This document shows, piece by piece, positions 10,639 through 23,684 of a stretch of DNA of 64,000 nt (positions are counted from its first letter, which is position 1; each line of letters starts with the position of its first letter). The position numbers were made by a program, and so were the translations under genes. This stretch comes from Mastigias papua. Its lineage: Eukaryota; Cnidaria; Scyphozoa; Rhizostomeae; Mastigiidae. The notes under the pieces were generated by a model. It worked only from the letters and a program-made list of their open reading frames with translations. It did no database searches and was not told the DNA's origin. The stretch is taken from assembly GCA_964019165.1 (NCBI GenBank), contig OZ025280.1, positions 12,022,428-12,086,427 of the forward strand, read 5' to 3'.

Positions 10639-12690
10639 GACTGTTTTCTTTTTTTCATGTTTGCCTGTAATGCCTGCATGGACTATCGGTGGTTTCTTTT
10701 GTTTTAGGCAATGTATTTCCATGTTTGAGCGAGAATCCAATGCCTACCCTCGGGGATGTTATCGCCATGACAGTTGAAGAGCCAATTCGAGGAGAATTTC
10801 GTTCTTTTCCTGCCAGGTGAGTCGCAATTTTTGTACAAAAAGTTTCAATTAGAGTGTGTCAATTAGTCCTTCATTGGATGTGTGCATTGCCTACTATTAT
10901 CAGCTATGTATTTCAATGTTTTCAGCGAAACCCCACGAACCTCGCTTGCTGTATTATAGCCATTACAGTTGCTTCTCACCCCGTTCTAATCTACTCCCTA
11001 AATCACATTGCTGTTCTCGCTAAATTGTTATTAAGAAGTTTACAGTTATATTCTCTGCTATTTTAGTGTGTATTTGGCGGGCATATACTGGAGATAATTG
11101 CGATCGGGTAGCTTTTAGTTTGGACAGTGCCCTCAAGGTCACAGTTTGCCCTTTGACTTGGAAGGAACTATTGTAAGTATTTTCTACCAGGTGAGTGGTT
11201 TTCTAAAGCTATTAAGTTTGATTTCAGATTGCCTGTCTTTGCTCTGTTAACTGCGTGTAATTTCTATAGTATTTTCGACACTTATGTTCTCTATTGTCAG
11301 CGAGATTACAATCGCCTCCCTCAGGCATTTTCCGCCATGACAGTTCTTCTCCAACACGATTGATGTTTTTCGCTGTGTCCGGGTGACTTCAAGCGAACTT
11401 TCATCCTTCTGGTACCAGGTGAGTCGTTTTACATGCAATGAGGTATTATTTCAGATTGCCTGTATTTTTTTGTACAATATACGCGTTTGATATTACACAG
11501 GTTAAATCAGAGATTCCTCGAGCTTCCCTCAGGGGTATGTCGCCATTACACTTCCTCTCCGATCAGATTGATTCGAGTCTTTAGATCGCTGTGGGTCTTT
11601 TACAACATTGTGATGAAGTACTTATCATATGTTTACTGTTGTATTCCCTGCTGGATTGCTATATTTACTCCTTGAATTTAATGGGTGCATAGATGGTATA
11701 GGAAATCGTTATGTTTCCTGATGAAGTATTCTATATAGGCTGCTGAATATGGTCATTGCTGAATTTAGTTGGGCCTATGTGTTTATTTGTTTTATGTGAC
11801 TGTGATAAGAGTGTACGTTTTTATGGGTAATATAACTGTTATCAGAAGTGTTCATTTCCCCCCAGTTCAGCCATGGAAGCAACTGCTCTGTGTGTTTGAT
11901 TCTCATTGCCAGCAGTCAAGAAACATCTAAATACGTTTGTACAGAGATGTTCAAAGTGTGTATAATTTATTTGCTAACTGTTCTTAATAGTATTCCTATG
12001 ATATTTTGGTATTCTTGCACGCTTTATTTTGCTGTAAGTTGTAGATAGAAATGCGAGGGGATTCCCAACTTGAGATCAGGATCGCAGAAACCTCTCATTC
12101 TTTGTTTGCGAACAATAGTGTTTACACAAGGCCGCAAGTTTGCAGTTGAGGGGGTGTTTACAAAGTGGATGGATATCTTGCAATTCTTCGTGGAATTTCG
12201 TCTCTTTTCTATAAGGTAAGTGGCTTATTTCATTGACAAGGTTTCGATATAGTTTTGCCTGGATTGTTTTGTTTAGAATGATCGCTACTTTCCCAGCTAG
12301 ACGAGATTCAGTGCGATGTTTTCAGGGAGATTCCATAGGATTGCCTCGGGGGTCATATGATCATGGCAGTTCCTTTCATGGTCGCTTGATTTTCGCCTGT
12401 AACTGACTGTTTTGTTACTATTGAAGTTTCGGTAAAGTATTAAGGAGATGCTTACTATATTATTTACTGATATACTAGGACTTTTAACGTGCTGTTTGTA
12501 CTTTGTCTTTGCGCGAGATTGTCACTGAATTATAACTGAATAGGTAAGCCGCTTTGCTTACGTTTGTGATGTTGTCAGTCATTTCGTCTTAGCTCTTGCT
12601 TTTTAGGATACAGTTGTTGTAAGCTGGAGCTAAGATATCGTTCAAATTATTCGTTAGATTATTGGACTGTAATAGCTCTCTTTCCCGTTC

Positions 12691-12718
12691 ACTTTTCTTA
12701 CAGTATTGTAAGAAAAGT
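12691..12718. repeat. 12-bp perfect inverted repeat, 4-nt loop
   Basis: ACTTTTCTTACA, loop GTAT, then TGTAAGAAAAGT. A short perfect hairpin inside U2 with no obvious partner function. Confidence 0.7.
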
Positions 12719-14177
12719 ACTACCTGACTCTGTCTAAAACTTTGAGGGGTCGTTTCGTAGTCATCTCAGTCATCTCAGTCGCAGTTCGTTATTCCCATTA
12801 GTACACTTTGTTGTATTCTAAATCGCTGGAGTATTTATAGTTAAAGGTGCCAAGTCTTATACGGATATTTTATCTACTAATTCGTTGATAATTTCGTGTA
12901 TACTACCATGCGTTTTCCAGTTGTTCCTTCTTGATTTATTTACACTGATATTGTATTATAAATTAGGTTTATATTCAATGCACTTAAGTAACTTATTCAC
13001 GAGGCTTTATTCAGTATAGTACCATGCTGATTGCCTATATATTTACAGCAGTGTAACGGTCTTCATTTACAACAGTCTAATAATTGTGTTCACTATAAAT
13101 TTTACTTTTATTTTCCTTGAATCAGCATATGGGTACTTTTATGCTAAATATTCGTTTCCTGGCTAACCAGCTCTCTGCCTTTATCAGATCATTTGTTATA
13201 GACGCCATTAATGATTTCCATACCTCATTCTGCACATGATAACATGGTTTCAATGGATCTATTAGTGTTAGATAACAAGCATTTGTATTGTGTAGACTTG
13301 AGTCATGGAGCCCCACCTTCTAGCTCCCACACCACTTTACAGTATTATTCATAATCAAATGTTATGAGGGGCTTGCTATAAGAGATTATTATATATAACA
13401 GGTTGTGTCCAACTCATATATAGTTATTGAGTTTGAAGTCATTGTTGAATATGTCATAGCATCTTTTAGAAATATCCTTTAGTATCTATGCACTTAAATT
13501 ATGGAGTATCATTATGCATTGCCATTTCAAAAAGTCTACTTGAATGCCTCATCCTAAATATTATAGCAGTTTGACAGTGATTACTGTGTGTTCCAATTGA
13601 TGTCCTTAGACAAGATTTGTAGCAGTATATTACTTGATTACCCTGTCTGTATGATGTTTTTCACTAGCCTGTATCACTCTCAGATATCAGTTGTCACCAT
13701 TTGCAGTATCACTTTTGATATATCATTCTGACTGTGGTGATGTTATTAATTTTTTCTATTAGTTACAGCTAGCAACCTTATTTGTATTGTATTGAATATA
13801 CAAATAAAGCCCCCCCCCACCCCCTATCTAACACATAACTATTCTTTTAAATTTGATTTGATGATGCAAGCTCTAAATTATATCACTCATTCTTAAGAGT
13901 TATAACTTTATGTTTTTGACAAGAGTTTAGCATTCTCTTACATGATTTTGGCGCATAGTATTGTTACCTTTGAGTATGCTGTAGCATTACAAAGCAATAG
14001 TATTTTAGATTTGAACACTTAGACCATAATATTCTGAGGTAGTGTTATTGCATAAAGCCTACTTTAATGCCTAGATGGTATTAAATGATGCTTAAGACAA
14101 TACGTTATGCTTTTCCTTTAATAATTTTTTGCAATAATCATTTGTGCTACTTATCTACTTTATTTATATACTGGAGA

Positions 14178-14520
14178 CTAGCGGTTTTTATTGATAGCCC
14201 ACTAGACGCGGGCTCCCCTACCCCAGTTACCCGCTGGCCCTGTCAAAATCAATGTGCAAATTAGCCTTGGAAAGACTAACGCAGTGCCCCATCCAGGTTG
14301 CATGGTCCGCATTGTCGATCAGCATGGATGAAAAAGCTCGCATAGGATCAAGAGAAGATGACGTCATTGGAGCGTGTGACATCCGGCCTTTGCAATGGAC
14401 AAATCGATTAAAATTTGAGAGAAAAAGTTGTGCAAAAATGCTCGGATACCTGCGCTAGGCTATGGGGCTTTAGAAGATGAAAAAGAATGTCCAAAAGCCC
14501 CATAGCCTAGCGCAGGTATC
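14178..14520. repeat. Foldback FB-B, right arm truncated near the apex
   Basis: The left arm is complete, from the outer CTAG through the GCCC/GCGGGC hairpin to the apex. The loop is present. Only about 25 bp of the second arm (ending GCGCAGGTATC) remain before unrelated sequence. It belongs to the FB-G subfamily: both share the ATTGGAGCGTGTGACATCC variant and the loop TTAGAAGATGAAAAAGAATG. Confidence 0.8.
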
Positions 14521-16009
14521 TTCTTTTTAAATATCCTTAAATGTTTGTGTTTGATAGGTCTAAATATGGTGTAGCGGACTCTTTTCATGGAGATTCTCTC
14601 GGTTTGCCTCAGCGCTGTGTTACACATGCTATGTTCCAGTTCCATTGACTTTTCCTTCACAAAGTCACTGTGATATTGCTCTTATAGTTTGATGCAACTA
14701 TTCACGAGTTATTAACAGTAATATTCCTTGCTGGACTGAGATTTGGTATTGTTATTGGTGCTTAATTTAATGGCAGAAAATGACGTATCATCACAGTTAT
14801 CCTTAGGCATTAGCAAAATTGTTGATTTTATTTCTCATTCGCCCATTTAACCGTGCAAGCATTTATATTGGAGAATGGTTACTGGTTTGCCACTAAGACG
14901 ATATTTATTAATGATGATTTGTGAGAGATTTAATAATTGTGTTTCTGGGGCGTTATCGGCAAGCCATTTCTCTTCAGATTCGCTTGATTTTCGCTACTAA
15001 ATTGCCGCTGTGCCACTGCTAACGTTTACTTCTTCCTACTTCTGGTATTCATAAGATCCTAGAGTATTATACCCTGATATACTAGGAGTTTGTACCGTGC
15101 TCTTGCCATTTAGTTTAACTCATATGTAGGACTTCAGGATATCTCAGAAGTAGGCCGTTTTGTTTACGTTTTTAATGTTGCTATTCAATTCTAATTAGCC
15201 CTTAGCTTTTACCATGCAGTCATTCCAATCTAAAGCTAAGCTGTTGTTCAATGTATTCTTTGCAGCATTGTAGCTAAATAGCTGTACATTCCCATTTTGT
15301 TTCATTCCAATATAATATGGAATGTTTTGTATATGTATTTAGTACCCCATACATGAGACATTACTCATTATATTACTCTATATATTACATCTGTATTTAG
15401 ATCTGGTTCATAGTTGTTTCAGTGTATATAGTAGTGTTATTTCTGTGTAATCAAGGTCCATTGTCCTGTTATGATGACTTTGTATTTACTGGGAGAGATG
15501 CCCCTTTCAGTCTGAGATCACATGTTACAAATACCATGTCTGATGTCCATAGGTCATTCTGCACATGATGATATAGATTTCAGGAATGAGTAAGTAGTAG
15601 CTAGCAACATCATGTGTATTGTCCCCTTCATCCCCCCCCCCTTCCTGCAACTACTATTGTTTGTTAAAATCTGATTTTGTGATTCATGTTGTACAGTGTA
15701 TCACCAATTCATGCAATAAGCACCTCTGCAGTTATTATATGAGGGTATAATATATATTATGTATGTGATAGTATTTTAATTCTATGAACATAAGCTATGA
15801 TGTCCTCTGAGGTATTAAAATTGAATAGTTGCTAAGTTTTCATGCCTCTAGCACAATATTATATGAGATTGTAAGATAATAATATACCAAATGAAAGAGA
15901 CAATCTTGCATTTAAATTTGTATGCAAACCTTTATCTATGACACAGTGGTAATGATTAGACGTTATTTGTATCCGCAAGTTGACAATTAAATATAGTAGT
16001 TAAATTAAA

Positions 16010-16111
<102 letters not shown>

Positions 16112-16332
16112 TTTAGGAGTCAGTAAATTCAATCACCACATGTATTCATTTGTTAACTGTAATCCAGAGAGCTGTGTGGGTTATTTGTTTTAGGTCATAC
16201 ACAGTTATATATGCAGTAAAATTATATCATTGCATTTAGAGAGAAAATACACAAGACAATAGTGTATAGAGTTTGACTAATTTAGTGTTATTTGATGGGA
16301 GATGATTAGTGGTTGCAACCAACTGGTAATTT

Positions 16333-17190
16333 GCTACATTGTACTAGACTCCTTAGGTAAACCTTGATTTCCATGCATACATTTACCTGTAATTTATGGT
16401 GTTTTAAGGGCTTAAGTAGAACAAGCTCTTGGCACAAATATCTATTTCATATTTGTACTCCAGATAGTAGCGACGGTTTTTCATGTGCATTGATATACAG
16501 CAACATATCAAGTAGAATATTCTATTGTATTGAGAAACATGTTGCAAGAGACAATATATTATATCTGTCCATTACCACACTGTAGGAGATTTAGGAAGAT
16601 TAATGTTTACAACCAGATTACAGTTGCACTCATGTATTTCAATTTATATACAATATTTAACCTGTTATACACTGCAAATTTCCCTGCTACATTGTACTAG
16701 ACTCCTTAGGTTATAATTGATTTCTATGCATAAGGATACATGTGATTGTGGTATTTTGAGGGATTAAGTAGTACATACTAGCACCACACATAATCATTTT
16801 AGTAACCCTAATGCAAGTAGCAATGTAGGTTCTTGATTTTTATTCATACTCAGCTATATATGTGTTATATTATTCGTATTCTATGGAGACACATGATGTT
16901 ATGCACAATATTTAATATAAATAACTTTACCCTATTACATTGTACTAGACCCTGTAGGTAACAAGTGATTCTCATGCTTAAGAATGCATTTGATTGTGGT
17001 ATTTTAAGGACTTAGTATAGGGTATAACCACAAATTTCATTACCTCAGTTTAATCCAGATAGCAGTGAAAGCTATTCATTTTCATTTATACACAGCTGTA
17101 TATGTAGTATATTATGTGTATTCTATGGACACACATGATGCTATGCACAATATGTTATATGCTATGCAACTCTATGGAATTTTACAAACA
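16333..17190. repeat. Three to four degenerate tandem units
   Basis: Units beginning CTACATTGTACTAGACTCC start at 16333, 16686 and 16936. Each is followed by a CAGATAG(T/C)AG or similar block and a TATGGA.ACACATGATG block. A partial earlier unit may start near 16160. Periods are about 353 and 250 bp, so units vary by internal deletion. Confidence 0.65.
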
Positions 17191-17217
17191 ATATAGTCCC
17201 TATTGATATGATGAAGA

Positions 17218-17730
17218 CTAGCAGTTTTTTGATAGCCCGCTAGACGCGTGCTCCCCCTACCCCCAATCAAAGCTGGAGATTAGCCTTGGAAAGACTAACG
17301 CAGTCGCCCATCGAAGCAGCATGGTCCGCATTTTCGATGAGGATCACGGGAAGGTGACGTCATGTGCCTCTGCGATGGAGCACGTGACCATCAGCATTGC
17401 ATTGGTCAAATCGAAAAAATTGCGAGAAAAAATTGTGCAAAAAATGCTCGGATACCTGCGCTAGGCTACGGGGCTTTCCTCATCTTCTTATTCAGCCCCG
17501 TAGCTTATTCAGCCGTAATTTTTTCTCGCAATTTTTTCGATTTGACCAATGCAATGCTGATGGTCACGTGCTCCATCGCAGAGGCACATGACGTCACCTT
17601 CCCGTGATCCTCATCGAGAATGCGGACCATGCTGCTTCGATGGGCGACTGCGTTAGTCTTTCCAAGGCTAATCTCCAGCTTTGATTGGGGGTAGGGGGAG
17701 CACGCGTCTAGCGGGCTATCAAAAAATTTT
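17218..17730. repeat. Foldback palindrome FB-C
   Basis: Two inverted arms of about 240-250 bp with a very short apex region. Outer left end is CTAG, then CAGTTTTTTGATAGCCCGC. The right end has lost its CTAG (it reads GGGCTATCAAAAAATTTTG). The second arm has a small deletion near the apex. CRE-like TGACGTCA and E-box CACGTGAC are intact in both arms. Confidence 0.8.
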
Positions 17731-18280
17731 GTTAGCTAAAATTGCAAAATGTAAGATCATATGTGAAAAGGGGCGCCAAATGTCATCTGGTCCCCCAAGA
17801 AAATCTATGGCACCACGCTACTGTTGAAGGGTGAACCAACTTTTTTGGTGCCAATCCCTCTTTTACATTTACTTAAAAACAACGTCGTGTTGGGGGTAAG
17901 TTGAGAATGCAACTTTAAAATCTGTCTATTTCGAGCTCTTGTACTTCACACTTTAACTTCCTCAAACGAGCTTCTCATGTACCTTGAAATCATCCTAACA
18001 AACTTTTAAAAAAACCTGCAGGATTCAGACCTCTGTATTTTGAACTGTTTAAACTCGACCAACTGTGTCAGCCCTCAAAGCAAAAACCTTTCCAATTCGA
18101 ACTTTCTACTGATAAGCTGGTGACAGTAGTAGTTTTGTGTATTAACTTCTTTCAAACTTTATGCCATGGAAATATAGTACTGATATTCGCTTGGGATATG
18201 TCCTTGAGAAAATTACTTTACATGCACTGAAAGAATCAAGAAGGCACTATGATGAACCTCAGTACAGAACACTGAAACAC
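17731..18280. other. Unassigned DNA with a single hAT-like end
   Basis: GGCACCACGCTACTG at about 17810 resembles the right end of a hAT MITE, but no left partner was found. The rest is unassigned. Confidence 0.35.
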
Positions 18281-18679
18281 CAGTGGCGTAGCCATGGGGG
18301 CAAGGGATGTGGCTGCCCCACTAAACACGACACTTCTGGTGGTCGGGAAACCCTCAAATCTGCAATACAAGTGATGCATTGGAAGGTAGCTTTAAAATAG
18401 TAAGTGCAGCTGCTCTTTTCTATCTGGAAAAAGGTAAATCTTTGTATACAAAAGGGCATTTCCCTAATACTTAAAGGGTGTGGTCAAAAAGTTTTCCAGG
18501 AGAAGACTCCACCCCCAGCACCCATCACTGTCTCTTTCTTTATATCGGATGCTAATTTAAGGCCCACCATGACAGGATACTATAGACCCCTAACTCTAGT
18601 TAACTCCATAGTATCCAAGGGATTTCACAAGCCTTCTGACCCCACCCCTGATTACACTCTTGCCCTGGCTACATCACTG
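18281..18679. mobile_element. hAT-type MITE, 399 bp
   Basis: Left end CAGTGGCGTAGCCATGG; right end, read inverted, CAGTGATGTAGCCAGGG. Candidate 8-bp flanks TGAAACAC and CGAAAGAA match at only 5 positions, so the target duplication has decayed or the ends are imprecise. No coding sequence. Confidence 0.5.
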
Positions 18680-20940
18680 CGAAAGAAAATAGTACTGCCT
18701 AGTTTGATTCTGTGTTTTTATTTCAAGGCCACATTTTAATTTTGTGTTTTTATTGCAAGGGCAACAGATTTTTCTTTATTTAGCAACTGTTCAACAACTT
18801 GCACATTTTTAGGTTATTACTATGAAATGAAGATTTATGAAAAACTTGCACAAAATCCAGAGAGTTGCATCTGTGTTTGAAATAATGGTAGCTGCTGGAC
18901 TGTTTCCCATAATTCCCAATGTCTTTTGGAAAGTGAACTCTTACGTTAAATTAGCTTTCTATATCCCAAATTGATGAGACAGTAGAGCAGTAAATGTGCC
19001 CTGGTTGCACATTTCATATGTTAGACTTTCTGTATGCAATCTACTCAATAGTGTAGAAAGAGAGAAAATGGCCATTTGACCGGTAAACCATGCACTTTTA
19101 ATACCCTACATCTCGTGAACTAACACTTTTTGACAGCTCTTTAAGCCTAACACAGCCCTTTACACCACAATAATGATTCTTCTATGCTCTTATTTCCAAA
19201 AGCTTTACAGCGATTGGGGGACTACTACCCCCTCTGCACTCCCCTTCTTCTACTCCACTGACCTTGCTTTGGCAGCAAACACTGTTGATATGTTTAACAC
19301 TATAAATACTGTTTATATTGCTGGCGCGCAAATAGGGGAGGGATCGTGAAAAGGTATAGACCTCTGCCCTTTTCAGCAAAAAGGAACAAAGGTTCCCTTT
19401 TTGGCACCTTTTTGCCGTGCCCTCTCCCTTAGCAAAAGGTGTTTCACTAGCATAAAAAGGCTTGGTCCCAACGATTTACCAGAGGCTCTACCCCCAACTA
19501 TATTTCCCCTTCTCAGCCAAGATAAAAAATGGCAGTATGAATCATTAGCCTTCAGAGCAACAATATCAGTACATTTTCACAGTATTTCCTTTTGCACTTG
19601 TGAATCTAAAATGCAGTATTTAAAAGGCTGTATCTTCTATAAACACATTTATTGTGCCCTTCTCATGGATTGGACCCTTGCCCTTGAAAATTCCTAGTTG
19701 CTCGCCTGTATTGAGCCTTTTGAATATCTTGTGTAACATTATGGTGACACTGTATTTTTCAAAAGTGTGCTGGGGACCGTCATGAGTACGATTTTGGAAA
19801 TATTTTTGCAGTATATTCTCGACTATATACTTTGTCATGTCAAGTCTTATGCACTAGGTACAAAACTTGCGCATACGGCCTGTCTGTCGCTTTCACACAG
19901 AGAAAGGGATAAATCTCGCGTACCCTAGAGCTTCTTGTAAAGTGCTGAAACCACAATAGTGTGTTTCCTAGCAGAAGAGGAGGATAGAGCAGGGGTGTCA
20001 TCCTAAAACTGTAACAAGATGGGCTATGTTGTATGAAATATACAGACTACGCCTTTAACCACTCCCAGTTTGGCACGTATGACGTAAATGTGCTTCTCAA
20101 ACCAGTATATGTGAAAGTACAGAAAGAAGGAGAAAGCAAGTATAGGGTTGTCGCATTCTACTTCTATTGATAGAAGCGTATCTTTCCTTTCTTTTCCTTT
20201 GGCAAATGCATAGTTATACACTTATCTAGTCTACAAGATGTTTGAAGAAGAGGGACTCAGCCCTCTAATCTCTCATACTATTAAGAATGGTGCTCAGTCC
20301 CCCTGAGCTCCCCTCCACAACACCACTGGGATAGAGGGCATATTTTTTGGGAAATTCGTATTTCAGATAAGCAAAGAGATAACTACTAATGATAAATCAG
20401 ATTTGCAGTATCAGCAAAGGGTAGTTGTCTGGGGTGTACCCAAGTATGGGCATGGGGGTGTTAGACCCCTCACTTTAGCCAAACCCAAAGGTAATTCTAT
20501 AGCTTGCAAGTAAAAGCGTGTTTTGTTATCATTGTTTGTCGGTTATTCAGTATATTTATCATCAATCATTTTCTCATTTCAGAGCAGCACAGAGAATTCT
20601 TGCATGCTTGCCAACCACGAAATGGTCTAAGGTGGAATGATGACCCAATTTGTGCAGTTGTAAAACAGAAATGTGCAGTGATACTTTAGAATTTGTGCAG
20701 TGGTGAATAATAATGTTGCATTGAACATGAAGTTAGCAATGAAAAATAAACAGAACAGTATTGAATTTATATACTCAAGATGTAAATTTATGCATATAAA
20801 ATTTATGACTGTATATAGATTTAACTATTGTCGGAAGATTAGGTCAGTTATTAGTAGCTTGAAAAAGCACTTATATCTTTGTTTTAGGACGTAACATTCT
20901 GTAGCTGTTGCACTTGGACTGTCAACGCTTGAAAAAAGGT
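18680..20940. other. Unassigned AT-rich DNA
   Basis: Several CCCCCT/AGGGGG patches (19215-19255, 20300-20330, 20440-20480) resemble interiors of hAT MITEs, but I could not define paired ends. No gene recognised. Confidence 0.4.
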
Positions 20941-20956
20941 TGGAGAGTGCCCTTTA

Positions 20957-21090
20957 TGGCTGGTTTTCATATAATCACAATTCTTTCTAATTTGTCGGGA
21001 TTCATGAATTGCGATCTCTGAAACATATGAAAACCGGGAGTCCTAATCGTAATCATGATTCATCGGATTTTGGTGTTCATATATCGCAAT
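20957..21090. repeat. Fragments of Harbinger-type MITE ends
   Basis: GGCTGGTTTTCATATAATC at 20957 and ATGAAAACCGGGAGTCC near 21030 match, in opposite orientations, the right end of the MITE at 22558-23066 (GGCTGGTTTTCATAC, read inverted). They look like a partial or nested copy. An alternative is a 2.1-kb element from 20957 to about 23064. Confidence 0.45.
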
Positions 21091-21099
21091 TCACCCCTA

Positions 21100-22554
21100 C
21101 CAGAGGTTCTATGGAAAGGGAAGACTGGAGGCAGGGAAGGCACTACCGGGATGCTTGGTAGCCCTGTGCACACGTTGCTCCAAATTTCCTTTTCAAGAAA
21201 GTTTTCAACCTAAATTTCAACCACATTCATATTCACTGAATGATCAACTACTCGATAAATTTTGGACCAAATGAACGTTTTTTTTAAAGAAATAAATTTC
21301 CTGTCTTCACCATGGATGTTTCTTTACATATTGTCATATAAATCTCAGACTTTCTTAACTGTTTCATGAATTCTTTAAATGTTTGTTAATGAAAACAACC
21401 CAGATTAGGCAACTATGATACAAGAGATAAATTGTTCAGGTTTTTGCGAAATATTTAATGGATGGTGTTCTATATTTTCTAGTTGGATCAAAAATCTTTC
21501 TTACAAGCCCAGTTTTTCCAAGTAGCATTTGTAGCTCAGCCTACCTGTGTCTCTTAAAAGTTTCCTACTTGTTGCTTTATTATTGCCTCTTGTTTCTTAG
21601 AGACAATTTTCATAGAAACACGTGCTACCTAGTAGCAAAACTAAACGATTGGACAAATGTGTTCTTGACACAAGCTATATTATGCACTTTTTAATTGTTT
21701 CACTCGTAGCAGGAACATGACTGTGACTATTGACATACAAAAACTTAACAGTTGCCCGATACATTGACAGTTGCTCAACAAGCTGAAAGTTGCCAACAAA
21801 GCCTAAAGTTGCCGAAAAGTTGTCAAGCACCTTGAGGACAGGGCTAATGCTTGGGGGCTGGAGGTCCCTTGTAGACACCTAAATTGTTACAAGTTTCCTT
21901 GCATTTTCTGCATTTTCATGGACTTTTCCTTTTTTTGCCCCAGTTTGAATGGTGCCATCCACTAAACTGTACTGGCTTCGCTTCCTGTCAGCACTTGGCA
22001 GTATATGGCCCCACAATTTCTTCATTGGCACCACTTATACCTTGTGACCCCCAAAGTGTCATTGTGGAAATGGAAAAACGTGCGGACAGTGGCTCACACT
22101 TACAATCAAGAGTGATGGTATTAAACCATTTTACCGGGAGGATATGATGCCCCTGCACTCTACTTTCAGCAGTCTGCATTCAATAAGGGCCTGGTGCACA
22201 CTGTGAAGAAAAAGGCGCGCACTTGAAATTCATACCTGTGGCATAACTATGTTGGCGTGGTGAATAGAAGATTGCAGATAAAAAGATATCTAGTACTTAT
22301 TCTTATTATAGCTCTTTTAAGACACACATCTACTGGTTCATTTGCCTGTTTTGAAATGGCATTCCAACAATTCTTCTTCAAATCATCTATAAAATCTCAC
22401 GGTGATCGACTGTATATTGCTAGTTACGAACAATTTCCATCACATTGTCCATCTCTACTGCCATGCCGAAATGTGTTTGCTCATACAGCGCAGTAAACTA
22501 CTCAAGACTGAGGCTCAGCTAATCAAAACCAGACTTCTCTATTGCAGTAGACCC
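21100..22554. other. Unassigned DNA with a small AGTTGCC repeat
   Basis: At about 21745-21830 an AGTTGCC-type heptamer recurs roughly every 20 bp five times. No gene recognised in the stretch. Confidence 0.45.
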
Positions 22555-22557
22555 TAA

Positions 22558-23066
22558 AGGCTGATTTCCATTCACCAATTTCTGGCGCGCGCGACTTTTT
22601 GCGATCGACATTTTGCAATCACATGGTGCGTATCAAGTACATTTAAGCTACACCTACGCAAAACGAGGGCTTTGAACAGCAGTCATTTGCTGCCTAATCG
22701 GAATGTATTTCAAGGGGGCAAAGCAAACTCACTGCCTGCTCTTTAAGCTAAAATAACAGCTGTTATTGTCAGAGTGGCTAATGGCTTTTGCTGCTGAAAT
22801 ATCCTAAGTGGTCTTAAAGTAGTAGAAGGCAGAAACGAATGAATATGTCTGAAAATTTCCCACTTACTTACTGCTTTCGTTACCTCATATTCCACAGGAT
22901 TAAGATATGTTTTCGAACTACCATAGCTTGTTTATAGAAGCTGCCATCTTGTTCGAATTTTCCGCCAAACAATGGAAATCATAGGATGCGCATCATAGGA
23001 TGCGCAGTTTCACATAAACTGTTTGATTCTCATGACAGTCGAATTGTGATGTATGAAAACCAGCCT
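22558..23066. mobile_element. Harbinger-type MITE, about 509 bp
   Basis: Left end AGGCTGATTTCCATTCACCA and right end, inverted, AGGCTGGTTTTCATACATCA match at 17 of 20 positions. The left flank is TAA and the right is TCA, an imperfect trinucleotide target. It contains a GCGCGCGCGAC stretch and a 14-bp tandem duplication (ATCATAGGATGCGC at about 22979-23007). Confidence 0.55.
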
Positions 23067-23215
23067 TCAGTGTCTTATTGGTTGTTAGTTACGACGGATG
23101 CTCTAGGGGTCAAGACCCTAAAGAATCATGATTAGTTTACAGGAACTCGGATGCTTACCTATATTGATAGATCATCGTGTATAGTATGAAATTACGTATT
23201 TTAACATACTAATAT

Positions 23216-23402
23216 CAGGGGTGGCACCAGGGGATGGGCTAGGGGGCTATAGCCCCCCGTTGGAGCAAGCTAGCCCCCCAGTAGGAAGGTGAAAAGCGAT
23301 TTTTTCGGAGATTTTGGCATCTATAGTACCTTGAAAACCATATGTTAGCCCCCTTGTCAGAATAGTCAGCCCTCCGTCGGAAAATTCCTGGCTCCACCCC
23401 TG
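23216..23402. mobile_element. hAT-type MITE, 187 bp, perfect 8-bp target duplication
   Basis: Ends CAGGGGTGGCACCAGG and, inverted, CAGGGGTGGAGCCAGG. Flanked by ACTAATAT on both sides (23208-23215 and 23403-23410). The interior is rich in GGGGGCTA/TAGCCCCC. A second, inverted copy lies at 27452. Confidence 0.9.
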
Positions 23403-23507
23403 ACTAATATGTTGGTTTAGCCGTAAAATATCAGTTATACATTTATGTTCATACTTAATTGTAAATGCCGTCAAAGATCCGCCCTCTATGTTAGTTACTA
23501 TTGTCGT

Positions 23508-23670
23508 CAGCGACGCAGGAAGCATTCAAAAAGTGGGGGCACATGCATTCAAGGACACCCTCAAGAGCAAAAAAGGGCACTATGTAAGCTGAAAAGGGAC
23601 ACTTTACATACAAATGTGTGAAAAAGTGGGGGGCATGTGCCACGTAAGCCCTCCATTTCTTACGCCCATG
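23508..23670. mobile_element. hAT-type MITE, 163 bp, 8-bp target duplication
   Basis: Left end CAGCGACGCAGGAAGCATT; right end inverted CATGGGCGTAAGAAATGG. Flanked by ATTGTCGT at 23500-23507 and 23671-23678. It shares only weak terminal similarity with its neighbours, so it is a separate family. Confidence 0.8.
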
Positions 23671-23684
23671 ATTGTCGTCATAAC

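Larger units (their letters stand above)
10288..14177 (+). mobile_element. Composite repeat unit U2 (non-coding, about 3.9 kb)
   Basis: Begins TCTCTATTTACTAAG directly after the CTAG of FB-A and ends at FB-B. It is the inverted homologue of U6 (61059-64000); shared blocks include TTACAGCTAGCAACC near 13766 and the GCGAGGGGATTCCCAA block near 12052. It holds at least six donor-like sites (about 10633, 10817, 11191, 11419, 12216 and 12544) and five copies of the 70-bp module (about 10725, 10920, 11300, 11500 and 12325). No frame exceeds about 75 codons. The regular module/donor alternation looks like a multi-exon transcribed repeat, which is inference. Confidence 0.65.
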
